The notes under the pieces were generated by a model that had not been told where the DNA came from, did no database searches, and was given only the letters and a program-made list of their open reading frames with translations. From assembly GCA_910586775.1 (NCBI GenBank), contig CAJUJN010000005.1:1-64000 (forward strand): a stretch of DNA of 64,000 bases, given 5' to 3'. Each line of letters begins with the position of its first letter. The first letter of the stretch is position 1. Source of the DNA: an uncultured Acetatifactor sp. Its GTDB lineage: Bacteria; Bacillota; Clostridia; Lachnospirales; Lachnospiraceae. This document shows, piece after piece, positions 1 through 7,643 of the stretch. Position numbers and translations under genes: made by a program.

Positions 1-36
1 TGAACAGGAACAGCAGGCGGCCGGAACAGGAGAACC

Positions 37-790
37 CTAACAGCGCGGCGGCTGTAGCTTTTTGGAGCGTCCCAGCAGCTCCATCCATTTCCTGCTTGCG
101 CCCGTTCCCTCCTCCAGGATCTGCTGGAACTCTCCCCTGACTTCCTCATTCGGGACATGCGCCGTGCCCTCCTCATTCCAGGTAAGGTATCCCAGGTGCA
201 TCAGGAGCGTCAGCACGGCATCACGGCTCTTGAAGGTCTCGAAGTCATTCTCGAACCTGTCCGTCCTTACCTCGATTTCCTCGTCGGATATCAGTCTGGC
301 GATGGTCTCCTGCAGCCCCTCGAAGTCCATGTTGATATAGGTCATCAGCGATTCCGCCGCCGATGTCCTCTTCCAGCAGGAGCGGCACTTCCGTTCCTGC
401 ATGGCGCACATCACGGAACAGGGGTTGTAGATAGCCCCATATCCAGGGAAGTCATATCCGTCATACCACTGCCGCACTTCCTCAAAGTCCATCCCATGTT
501 TCCCGCACAGCGACCGGACATCGCTTTCCGTAAAACCTGTGTATTCCACGAACCTGCCGGGATTCAGGATGGAGTATTCCTTAAAGTCCGAAATGGCCGA
601 CCGGGAACCGTCCTTCTTGATGGGCAGGATGCCCGTCATGTAAGCCGCCACCACTTTGGGCGTGAAATTATTGTTCTTAAACCAGCCCCTGAGCAGGCTT
701 AAATATGTTGACTGGGTTTCGGCATCCCCCTTCGCCTCGCGGACCAAGGCGTCCCATTCGTCAATAATAAATATGAATTTCCCGGTTTGC
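37..790 (-). pseudogene. AAA-ATPase-like (DUF1703-type) protein, C-terminal fragment
   Basis: The minus-strand reading frame resembles the middle of the PF09820 AAA-ATPase-like family that usually carries a C-terminal PD-(D/E)XK nuclease domain (DUF1703). Visible hallmarks are IIDEWDAL (Walker B-like), AYMTGILPIKK, the FTESDV stretch and WYDGYDF followed by YNP. Full-length members are about 500-580 residues. Here the N-terminal Walker A part and the C-terminal nuclease are missing. The frame runs open upstream of the first ATG to about position 788, where it collides with an Hsp70-like frame, so the 5' end is a recombination junction and not a true start. The 3' end stops after RSKKLQPPRC, which does not look like the family. 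I read this as a non-functional remnant. Confidence 0.7.
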
Positions 791-1159
791 GGGCTGTTCT
801 ATGGGCGGCAGCATGGTTTTCTCCATCTCCTTTGTGTACCGCTCCAGCTCTTCGGCAGTCAGGGCCTGGTTGGCCAGGAGAATCTGTCTGCGCTCTCCCA
901 TCTCATTTTCCACAGACACATGCAGGATGCCGTTGATGTCATAGGTGAACTGCACGTCCACCCAGGCCTGTCCCGCGGGCTTCAGGGCCACCTCTATGGC
1001 CACTTCTCCCAGGTATACATTGTCGTCCACATAGTACTCTTCCCCCTGATAGATCTTCACCAGGATTTCCCTCCCCTGGCCCCATACAATGGTATTGCGG
1101 CAACAACCGGAAGGAGAAACTACGGTTCCATGCACTTTTATGCTGTTGTTTTGATACAT
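761..1159 (-). pseudogene. Hsp70/DnaK-family substrate-binding-domain fragment
   Basis: A 132-codon frame carries the Hsp70 substrate-binding beta-sandwich signature: VKIYQGEEYYVDDN, LGEVAIEV, then VQFTYDINGILHVSVEN, followed by the start of the helical lid (LTAEELERYTKEMEKTMLPP). The whole N-terminal ATPase domain (about 380 residues) and the end of the lid are absent. The last codons (ANREIHIYY) are read in the wrong frame of the neighbouring AAA-ATPase fragment, so the two remnants are fused by a deletion around position 785. The family assignment is good. It cannot work as a chaperone in this form. Confidence 0.65.
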
Positions 1160-1172
1160 TCAATTTTTATAC

Positions 1173-1608
1173 TTAACTATGCATGTACATTCTTGACATC
1201 CCGGGTTCACCATTTCCCTGGACCATGCACAAAAATTTCCAACCATATCTTTCATAAAAATCTGTATGGTCAGTAAGTAGATAGACTGGGGTCATAGCTT
1301 TAGATTTTAAGTCTTCTACAACCATATTGAGCAGATGTCCTGCAATCCCTTTACAGCGATATTCTTCCTCTATATATACAGCGCAGACATTTGGCGTGAG
1401 GTCTTTTCTGTCATACTCCAAGTCCTCCTATGATTCTGCCCTCATCCAGACAAAGATACCAGCCATACTCGGTTTCATTATTAAGATAAGCTTCCATACA
1501 TTCAAGGTAAGCTTCTTGTGGCACTCCCCACTTACAATGAAACCATTCGGCTGCCATGTCCTTTAATTCCGGCCGCTGCCTTAACGTGACATATATATAC
1601 TGTTTCAT
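1173..1608 (-). pseudogene. GNAT-family N-acetyltransferase, frameshifted
   Basis: Two overlapping minus-strand frames together make one GNAT acetyltransferase. The first begins at an ATG at 1608 (MKQYIYVTLRQRPEL) behind a GGAGGAG box and ends IIGGLGV-stop near 1412. The second continues from about 1420 with DRKDLTPNVCAVYIEEEYRCKGIAGHLL, the acetyl-CoA-binding V-x-x-x-x-R/K-G-x-x region, then LLTDHTDFYERYGWKFL. Intact relatives have a few extra residues between GGLGV and DRKDLTPN, so a small deletion probably caused the shift. Substrate unknown. Composition is more AT-rich than the downstream genes. Confidence 0.75.
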
Positions 1609-1848
1609 GTTCTCCTCCATAAATCCTGCGCTTCTGTACATACACGGCAGTTACAACATGCTCTTGGCTTGCTGACACAGCCCCGGAACCAAGTATGATT
1701 GCATTCATGTTATATCCGCCTCCTTCTTTTCATAAAATACTAATGTACTTGAGAGTTGAAAGTTTTCAATAAAAGAAGAGCGCTTATAGTATGGATTATG
1801 GTATTCTTTAATCACCACAAAGAAAGAGATACCATCCAACCAGAAGTG
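1609..1848. other. Intergenic region with a short SD-led reading frame
   Basis: On the minus strand an AAGGAGG box (1719-1725) lies 10 nt before an ATG at 1708 that opens a 58-codon frame (MNAIILGSGAVSASQEH...), ending inside the GNAT pseudogene near 1532. It could be a leader peptide or the stump of a lost gene. A TTGAAA/TTTCAA dyad is at 1756-1769. No other gene is seen. Confidence 0.3.
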
Positions 1849-2271
1849 CTATTCACTGTATGAGTTTACCATACTTTCTGGTGGATGACCATACATTATG
1901 TGCTTAATGGTCTTCACCCTGAAACAAAAATACAGAATATGGAACACCCACACGCAGGCCAGCACAATGCGCCCCACAGGAACCTGGTCCATCATGATAA
2001 ACCCAACGGACATCAGCAATGTCACGGTGACCATGATGCGGATTTTGGTCTTCCGGGTCATGCCCCGTCCCTTCACATAGCTTTCCAGATTATTCTTGTA
2101 CAGCTTTGTATTGGTGAACCACTTATGCAGCCGCTCCGAGCTTTTGGCAAAGCAGAATGCCGCCAGCAGCAGAAAGGGAAAAGACGGAAGCAAAGGGAGC
2201 ACTGCGCCCACAGCCCCAAGCCCTACCGCCATACAGCCTGCTATGACATACAATATCTTTTTAAGCTTCAT
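1849..2271 (-). CDS. DUF454 (YbaN-like) inner-membrane protein
   Basis: A 140-residue protein of the DUF454/YbaN family of small membrane proteins of unknown function. The family pattern is clear: an N-terminal hydrophobic helix with GCMAVGLGAVGAVLPLLPSFPFLLLAAFCFAKSS split over residues 11-46, the SERLHKWF segment, LYKNNLESYVKGRGMTRKTK in the cytoplasmic loop, then two more hydrophobic segments around residues 80-118. Length matches the family. The start overlaps the end of the upstream YgbA-like gene by 11 nt, so the two are probably translated from one message. Confidence 0.85.
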   Translation of the reverse strand: MKLKKILYVIAGCMAVGLGAVGAVLPLLPSFPFLLLAAFCFAKSSERLHKWFTNTKLYKNNLESYVKGRGMTRKTKIRIMVTVTLLMSVGFIMMDQVPVGRIVLACVWVFHILYFCFRVKTIKHIMYGHPPESMVNSYSE

Positions 2272-2611
2272 AACTCTTCTCCAATCTTCTTTTCTCTTTT
2301 TTCGTTTCCGTCACATGGCGCATGGCCGCAATCGGATGGCTGAAAATCATCCTTGGGCCTGAAAAACCCATAACTGCCCGGATTTTCTCCCTCATTTCCG
2401 GCTTGTAACAATGCACCTTACAGTTGGAACAGAATGTCTTCGTCTCCATAAAGGGACATTTGTCGCTTCGCTGCCTTGCGTAAGCTTCCAGGGCAGCGCA
2501 CTCCGGGCAAAGGCTTCCTTTTCCGCCGTGCTGTTTTCTGCAGTACAGGGCAATCATCTCCGATACCATTGCCTTTTCCCGTTCCCGTTTTGTCCGGATA
2601 TCTCTTTTCAT
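2261..2611 (-). CDS. YgbA-like 'nitrous oxide-stimulated promoter' family protein
   Basis: About 116 residues, family PF11756, small cysteine-rich proteins of unknown biochemical role first noted through a nitrous-oxide-responsive promoter in E. coli ygbA. Seen here are KRDIRTKREREKAMVSEMI, the LYCRKQHGGKGSLCPEC block, a CPFMETKTFCSNCKVHCYKPEMR cysteine cluster split over the middle of the protein, and RAVMGFSGPRMIFSHP near the end. The cysteines probably bind a metal (inference). I chose the ATG at 2611, with GAGG 8 nt upstream, because family members start there; an in-frame ATG at 2743 would add 44 unrelated residues. Confidence 0.8.
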   Translation of the reverse strand: MKRDIRTKREREKAMVSEMIALYCRKQHGGKGSLCPECAALEAYARQRSDKCPFMETKTFCSNCKVHCYKPEMREKIRAVMGFSGPRMIFSHPIAAMRHVTETKKEKRRLEKSYEA

Positions 2612-2768
2612 GACACTGACCTCGTAATCAAAATCATTTTTCAACTGCAGTCGTATTCTGCAGCCATATTCTGCTCCGCATTCCGGCAGCGCAGGTTTTC
2701 CGGGTAGGTTTTCCGGCCAGTTTCTCCAGTCAGTTTTTCCCACCAGTTTCTCCGCTCAGCTTCTCCGG

Positions 2769-4577
2769 TCAGCTCTTCCTTCCCGTTTTGCTTTCAACCG
2801 TATAAACAGTATCGGCAATCCGCATAGTTGACTGCCGGTGAGACACCAGCACTACCGTTCTGTCTTCTCCTTCCTCACAGAGGGACTTCAAAATAACCCC
2901 TTCGTTCAGGCTGTCCAGGTTACTGGTGGGCTCATCCAGAAGCAAAAACGGCGCATCGTGGAGAAAGGCCCTGGCCAAACCCAGCCGCTGTCTTTCCCCG
3001 CCTGACAGAGTATCCCCAAGCTCTCCTACGGGCGTATCGTAGCCCTGAGGCAGAGTCATGATAAAATCGTGCACGGAAGCTTTTCTGCAGGCGGCTTCGA
3101 TCTCTTCCTCCGTTGCATCCAGCTTCGCGATTCTCAGATTGTTCCTGATGCTGTCATGAAACAGATGGGTCTCCTGGGTGACGAAGCTTTCGCAGTTGCG
3201 CAGGGATGCGGTATTTATGCTGTCAATCTCCCTGTCCGATATGCTGATCTTTCCGCTGTCCGTCTTCCAGAAACGCATCAGCAGCTTCAGCAGCGTGGAC
3301 TTTCCGGAACCGCTCCTGCCCATGACCCCCGTAATCCTGCCGGGCCTGAACACAAGGCTTAAATCCTCCAGAATGACTTCATTCCCGTAGGAAAACCGGA
3401 CCTTCTCCGCCCTGGCACCGCCAAAAGCAGCGTTTTTGCCGTCAATGGCAATTCCGTCCGTTATCTCTTCCGTCACAGGCTTCTCGTCCAGAATGTCCAG
3501 CACTCTGTTTCCTGCCGCAAAGGTGCTCTGAAGCGTGCTGCCCAGATTTGCCAGCGCAATCACCGGTCCGAAGGAGGCAAACATAGCGATGGACGGAATC
3601 AGCACGCCGGAAAAGTCCACCCTTCCCCGCTGATAAAGCATGGCGCCTGCAAACAGCATGCACAGGTCAAAGAAAAGAATGACTGTATTGGTCGCCGCCA
3701 TATTTCTTCCGGAAATACGTTTCATCCGTTTCTCATCCCCGGAAAGAGCGTCCGTCCTTACATTCATCTCCGCAAGACGCGCTTCTCCCTGCCCGTACTG
3801 AATTGTCTCGGAAAGTCCCCGCAGACTGTCCAGGACGAAACTGCTCAGTTCGCCTGATCTGACGCGGAATTCCATGGCTGCGTTTCCTGCTGCCGAACCT
3901 GCTGCCTGACCTTTCCTGACGCCTTCGGTTTCAACCGTGGCAGCCGACTGACTTTTCCTGACGCCTTCGGTTTCAACCGTGCCTGTCGATGATTCTCCCC
4001 GCGCCGCCCCTGTGCCGCTCAGCCTTGATGTAACCAGAGGAATTATAATCCCCACCGAAAGATATGCCAGAAGCGCCAGCAGTCCCAGCGCCGGATGGAA
4101 GGCACCGATAAACAGGCTCATTACAACCGTAAAGAGAAAGGCTATCGCCACAGGTGAAATAGTATGGGCATAGAATACCTCCAGCAGCTCGATATCCGAA
4201 GTGATAAGCGAAATCAGATCCCCCTTATCCCTGCCCTCCAGCTTTGCCGGGCAGAGTTTCCGCAAAGCCTGAAAAACCTTATCCCGAATCATCGCAAGCA
4301 GCTTAAACGCGATAAAGTGGTTGCAGCCCTGTTCCGCGTAACGAAGTACCGCCCGCAGCAGAGCAAACAGCAGAACACAGATAAATACCGTTTTCACCGA
4401 AACCGTCGTACTGAATCTAAGCGCATTCAGCACCGCATATCCGCCCAGAATCGTTATGAAGGCCGCGCAGAGATGTCCGATGAAGCCCATAAGCACTGCC
4501 AGTATCATATAACCTGTCAGCGGCTTCACAAGACCGACCAGTCTCGCCATTACCGTAAATCCGCTCCGTCTTTTCAT
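2769..4577 (-). CDS. CydC-like ABC exporter subunit (permease-ATPase)
   Basis: A 602-residue type IV ABC half-transporter: six predicted membrane helices in residues 1-330, then a nucleotide-binding domain with Walker A GRSGSGKST (about residue 418), signature LSGGERQRL (about 522), and Walker B LLLDEPTSNLD. Its 5' end overlaps the 3' end of the CydD-like gene by 4 nt, so the two should form a heterodimer. The closest named relatives are the CydDC thiol exporters and similar 'amino acid ABC transporter permease/ATP-binding' pairs. No cydAB is nearby, so the substrate is open. Residues about 189-236 hold an insertion with a tandem TVETEGVRK duplication that is not part of the family fold; the DNA repeat lies near 3909-3980. 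Confidence 0.8.
   Translation of the reverse strand: MKRRSGFTVMARLVGLVKPLTGYMILAVLMGFIGHLCAAFITILGGYAVLNALRFSTTVSVKTVFICVLLFALLRAVLRYAEQGCNHFIAFKLLAMIRDKVFQALRKLCPAKLEGRDKGDLISLITSDIELLEVFYAHTISPVAIAFLFTVVMSLFIGAFHPALGLLALLAYLSVGIIIPLVTSRLSGTGAARGESSTGTVETEGVRKSQSAATVETEGVRKGQAAGSAAGNAAMEFRVRSGELSSFVLDSLRGLSETIQYGQGEARLAEMNVRTDALSGDEKRMKRISGRNMAATNTVILFFDLCMLFAGAMLYQRGRVDFSGVLIPSIAMFASFGPVIALANLGSTLQSTFAAGNRVLDILDEKPVTEEITDGIAIDGKNAAFGGARAEKVRFSYGNEVILEDLSLVFRPGRITGVMGRSGSGKSTLLKLLMRFWKTDSGKISISDREIDSINTASLRNCESFVTQETHLFHDSIRNNLRIAKLDATEEEIEAACRKASVHDFIMTLPQGYDTPVGELGDTLSGGERQRLGLARAFLHDAPFLLLDEPTSNLDSLNEGVILKSLCEEGEDRTVVLVSHRQSTMRIADTVYTVESKTGRKS
3909..3980. repeat. Tandem direct repeat inside the CydC-like gene
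   Basis: Two nearly identical copies of a stretch centred on TTCCTGACGCCTTCGGTTTC follow each other with a 42-bp period. They encode the duplicated TVETEGVRK segment between two membrane helices. Confidence 0.8.
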
Positions 4578-6661
4578 CTTTCCGGCACCCCCTTTCCCTT
4601 ATCAAAGCTCTCTTCACCAGGCAATTCACCCTCCGGAAAATCCTCCTGAATACCGTCCTTTCTCCGGTTCTGTCTGTCGTGAGACTGCCTCTTTGACACA
4701 TTTTTGCCAGACAGTGTCTCCGGCAGATTTCCTTCAATATTTCGCCTATCCTCCGTATCCCACAATTTTCCTTTCAATGGCTCCTGACAGGCTTTTCCGT
4801 AATTCTCCAGACTCTGCTGGGCGTTCCACAGCTTCGCATATGCGCCCTTCCCAGCCAGCAATTCCTCATGGCGGCCGCTTTCCGTCACGCATCCATACTC
4901 CATCACATAGATGTTGTCGGAAACCGTCACGTTGGCAAGGCGGTGGGAAATCAGGATGACGGTCTTCCTGCCTGCCAGACCATGAATTTCCCGCATGATA
5001 TCGTTCTCGCTCTCCACATCGATATTGGAAGTGGCTTCGTCAAAAATATAGACCGGGCTGTCATGGAGCAGCGCTCTCGCCAACGCCAGCCTCTGGCACT
5101 GCCCGCCGGAAAAATTGGATGCCCGCTCCGCAAGAACCGTATCCAGCCCCTTCTCGCTCTTCAGGAAATCCGCAAGATTCACCTGTTCCAAAACGGCCCA
5201 CAGTTCCGAATCGGCTGCCTCCGTCCTGGCCGCAAGGAGATTTTCCCGCACCGTGCCTTTGAACAGGTAGCTTTGATGACTGATGTAGGTAAGGTTTTTC
5301 ATCAGGCTCTCCTCGGAAAGCTCCGACAGTTCCACGCCGCCGATTTTCACGGTTCCATGATACCCCTTATTCCGTCCCATCAGGATTGCCGCCACCGTGG
5401 ACTTACCGCAGCCGCTCTCCCCGACAATGGAGGTAAAGCTTCCTTTCGGGAATTCCATATGGAGCCCGCGGAGAATTTCCCGGGGCCTGCCTATGGATGC
5501 GCTTCCATCCGGCAAAGTGTCATCGACCTGCATTCCGCCATCTATTGCCTCATTTTCGCCCTGTAAAACAGCTCCTCTGCTCTGGCGGGAACTGCCCTCT
5601 CCCTGCCCGGGGTCTGTCCCCGAAAGCAGCCCGCCGTTCTCCTCGTAGGAAAACCGCAGCCCGTCACAGACAATGGAACAGTTCTCCGGAACCGGAATCC
5701 GCTTCGCTTCAGGCTCCGGCAAGTCCAGCAGCCTGAAAATCTTATCGCTGGCAGCCATACCGTTCATGGCGATATGGAAAAAGCTTCCCAGCTGCCGCAT
5801 GGGAATAAAGAAATCCGCCGCCAGCAGGATGATCAAAAGGCACCCTGCCAGGGACACCTTATCCGCCCGAAACTGCGTCACCGCCATAATGACGCCCAAT
5901 GCAGCGCCGCCGTAGGCAATCAGGTCCATAATGGTAATGGAATTCAGCTGCATGGTCAGCACTTTCATGGTAATTTTGCGGAATTTCTCCGATTCCCCGT
6001 TCATTTCCTCATTCTTGAAGCCGTCCGCCTGATAGATCTTCAGCGTGGTCAGCCCCTGAAGATTTTCCAGGAAGGTGTCTCCCAGCGCCGTATACTGCCC
6101 CCAGTATCTCGACAACAGCTTCTTCGCCCAGGTCTGCACCGCGGCTATGGCAACGGGAATCAGCGGCACGCAGACCAACAGCACTGCGGCGGAGGGCACG
6201 TTTACAAAACAGAGACAGACGAACAGGGTAAGCGGCGCCAGCATGGCATGGAAAAACTGGGGAAGATATGCGCCGAAATAGGTTTCCAGCTGGTCCACGC
6301 CCTCCACCGCCACCTGCACGATTTCCGAAGTCTTCACCTGTTCTCTGCAGGAAGTCCCCAGCGCCAGCAGCTTTCTGTAGATTTTTTCGCGCAGGGTCTT
6401 CTTCACTGCTTTTGAGGACAGGTAGCTCATGGCGCTGGAGCCTGTGGTGCAGGCAAACCGGACGGCCACGGCAAGGACTGCCAGCACAGCAGTCACAGAA
6501 ATATCCCCGCTTTCCACCCGGAACAACCCGGCCAGCAGCCTGGCAACGGCGGTCATCATAACGATGTTGGCGACAAGGGAACACCACTGCAGCGCCACAT
6601 TTCCGGCTATGTACTTTTTGCTCTCGCTGACCGTGCCGATCAGCCTTTTATTGATCATCAT
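4574..6661 (-). CDS. CydD-like ABC exporter subunit (permease-ATPase)
   Basis: A 695-residue ABC half-transporter with N-terminal membrane domain (residues 15-310) and C-terminal ATPase: Walker A GESGCGKST (about residue 412), signature NFSGGQCQRLALA (about 516), Walker B VYIFDEATSNID. Partner of the downstream CydC-like subunit. The start at 6661 is chosen because AGGAGG lies 9 nt upstream; further upstream in-frame ATGs lack a site. Two features are unusual: a ~45-residue polar insertion just before the Walker A region (from GGLLSGTDPGQG to GSASIGRP), and a ~90-residue charged C-terminal tail rich in K, R, N and E. Both look like disordered linkers. Confidence 0.8.
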   Translation of the reverse strand: MMINKRLIGTVSESKKYIAGNVALQWCSLVANIVMMTAVARLLAGLFRVESGDISVTAVLAVLAVAVRFACTTGSSAMSYLSSKAVKKTLREKIYRKLLALGTSCREQVKTSEIVQVAVEGVDQLETYFGAYLPQFFHAMLAPLTLFVCLCFVNVPSAAVLLVCVPLIPVAIAAVQTWAKKLLSRYWGQYTALGDTFLENLQGLTTLKIYQADGFKNEEMNGESEKFRKITMKVLTMQLNSITIMDLIAYGGAALGVIMAVTQFRADKVSLAGCLLIILLAADFFIPMRQLGSFFHIAMNGMAASDKIFRLLDLPEPEAKRIPVPENCSIVCDGLRFSYEENGGLLSGTDPGQGEGSSRQSRGAVLQGENEAIDGGMQVDDTLPDGSASIGRPREILRGLHMEFPKGSFTSIVGESGCGKSTVAAILMGRNKGYHGTVKIGGVELSELSEESLMKNLTYISHQSYLFKGTVRENLLAARTEAADSELWAVLEQVNLADFLKSEKGLDTVLAERASNFSGGQCQRLALARALLHDSPVYIFDEATSNIDVESENDIMREIHGLAGRKTVILISHRLANVTVSDNIYVMEYGCVTESGRHEELLAGKGAYAKLWNAQQSLENYGKACQEPLKGKLWDTEDRRNIEGNLPETLSGKNVSKRQSHDRQNRRKDGIQEDFPEGELPGEESFDKGKGVPER

Positions 6662-6854
6662 GACACATTTCCTCCTGATCCTTTTTCTGCGGATGCTCAT
6701 CCGGCTTCCGGTATATCTGCCTTCCGGTATATCTGCTTTCCCGCTTCATGAAATATGCCGGCAAGGGAGTTCATTGATCCTCTGTCTTCAGGCGCTTAAC
6801 AACGATTTCCCGGACGAAATGAAAAATTCGGCTGCCATCTATCCGGATTGTTCA

Positions 6855-6921
6855 GGCTAATATATATTAGCCTTTACTAACTCCTACCCTTAAGAAAGGC
6901 GACTATCTATTATTAGTAGCC
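6855..6921. promoter_or_regulatory. Two operator-like dyads in the cydDC leader
   Basis: A perfect 18-bp palindrome, GGCTAATATATATTAGCC, lies at 6855-6872. A second dyad at 6898-6921 (GGCGACTA...TAGTAGCC, 9 of 12 arm positions paired) begins just downstream of the predicted transcription start. The shared GGC-N(2)-TA...TA-N(2)-GCC pattern suggests one regulator binding twice, of MarR or similar type (inference). Confidence 0.5.
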
Positions 6922-6936
6922 GCTAACCTATAATTC

Positions 6937-6966
6937 AGTATACTTCACAAGATATCTATTTGTCAA
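6937..6966 (-). promoter_or_regulatory. Promoter for the cydDC-like operon
   Basis: On the minus strand TTGACA (6961-6966) is followed after 18 nt by TATACT (6937-6942), a near-consensus housekeeping promoter about 275 nt before the CydD-like start. The long leader carries the two dyads. Confidence 0.55.
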
Positions 6967-7174
6967 CGAAATTCTGCGCTGCTTCTGTTATTCATTCTGT
7001 TATTCTGTTTTTACAAGTCCCAACTGTATCTGCATACTCTTTGTATACCCGGTATCTGTTCTGATCCACGCCAATTACAGGAAACGGCAATTCTTTTTGT
7101 GTTTAAGCGGCCTGTAAATATGATACATTTCACGCTCTTTTCAAAACTACTTTACAAAAACTACTCCAATCGTA

Positions 7175-7228
7175 TTGACAATCATCTACTATCGTGATAG
7201 TATGGAGCCATCAAACTATTGCAATAGT
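7175..7228 (+). promoter_or_regulatory. BlaI-type promoter and double operator
   Basis: TTGACA (7175-7180) and TAGTAT (7198-7203) are 17 bp apart. A perfect 16-bp dyad, TACTATCGTGATAGTA (7187-7202), covers the spacer and the -10 box, and a second dyad, ACTATTGCAATAGT (7215-7228), covers the start region. Both fit the TACTA-N6-TAGTA pattern known for BlaI/MecI repressors, so the adjacent regulator probably represses itself. Confidence 0.75.
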
Positions 7229-7283
7229 ATATTCATCAACCGCTGAAAGAACATTTCGGCAGCAACAGGCAGGAGGGATAAAT

Positions 7284-7640
7284 ATGAGTATCAAACTTTT
7301 CGATTCGGAACTGAAGGTAATGGCGGTACTCTGGCGTGAGGGAGATTGCACTGCAAAGCACATTTCCGATATTTTACAGGAACAGACCGGCTGGAATATC
7401 AATACCACTTACACCGTAATCAAAAAATGCATCAAAAAGGGAGCCATTGAACGGCGCGAGCCGAATTTTCTCTGTCATGCGCTGATTTCCAGGGAAGCGG
7501 TACAGGCTTCCGAGACAGACGAGCTGATTGACAAAATATATGACGGCTCCGCCGACATGCTGTTTGCATCCCTTCTCACCCGCAAGACGCTGTCTGCCGA
7601 ACAGATTGAACGGCTGAAAAAAATAGTTGAGGAGGGATGA
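7284..7640 (+). CDS. BlaI/MecI/CopY-family transcriptional repressor
   Basis: A 118-residue winged-helix repressor. It shows the family's N-terminal LFDSELKVMAVLWREGDCTAKHI, the recognition region WNINTTYTVIKKCIKKGAIER, and a C-terminal dimerisation helix ending LSAEQIERLKKIVEEG. The ATG at 7284 is preceded by AGGAGGG. The gene ends 3 nt before the BlaR1-type sensor, the usual pairing in which the sensor's protease activity leads to repressor cleavage. No beta-lactamase or PBP2a gene is next to it, so the target regulon is unknown. Confidence 0.9.
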   Translation: MSIKLFDSELKVMAVLWREGDCTAKHISDILQEQTGWNINTTYTVIKKCIKKGAIERREPNFLCHALISREAVQASETDELIDKIYDGSADMLFASLLTRKTLSAEQIERLKKIVEEG

Positions 7641-7643
7641 TAA

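Noticed and set aside
4868..5566. 232-codon + strand frame
   Set aside because: Lies wholly inside the CydD-like gene on the other strand, has no motif or ribosome binding site, and mirrors its codon structure.
2769..6661. Naming the exporter pair cydC and cydD
   Set aside because: Architecture fits CydDC, but without cydAB or a substrate-specific signature the gene symbols would overstate the evidence.
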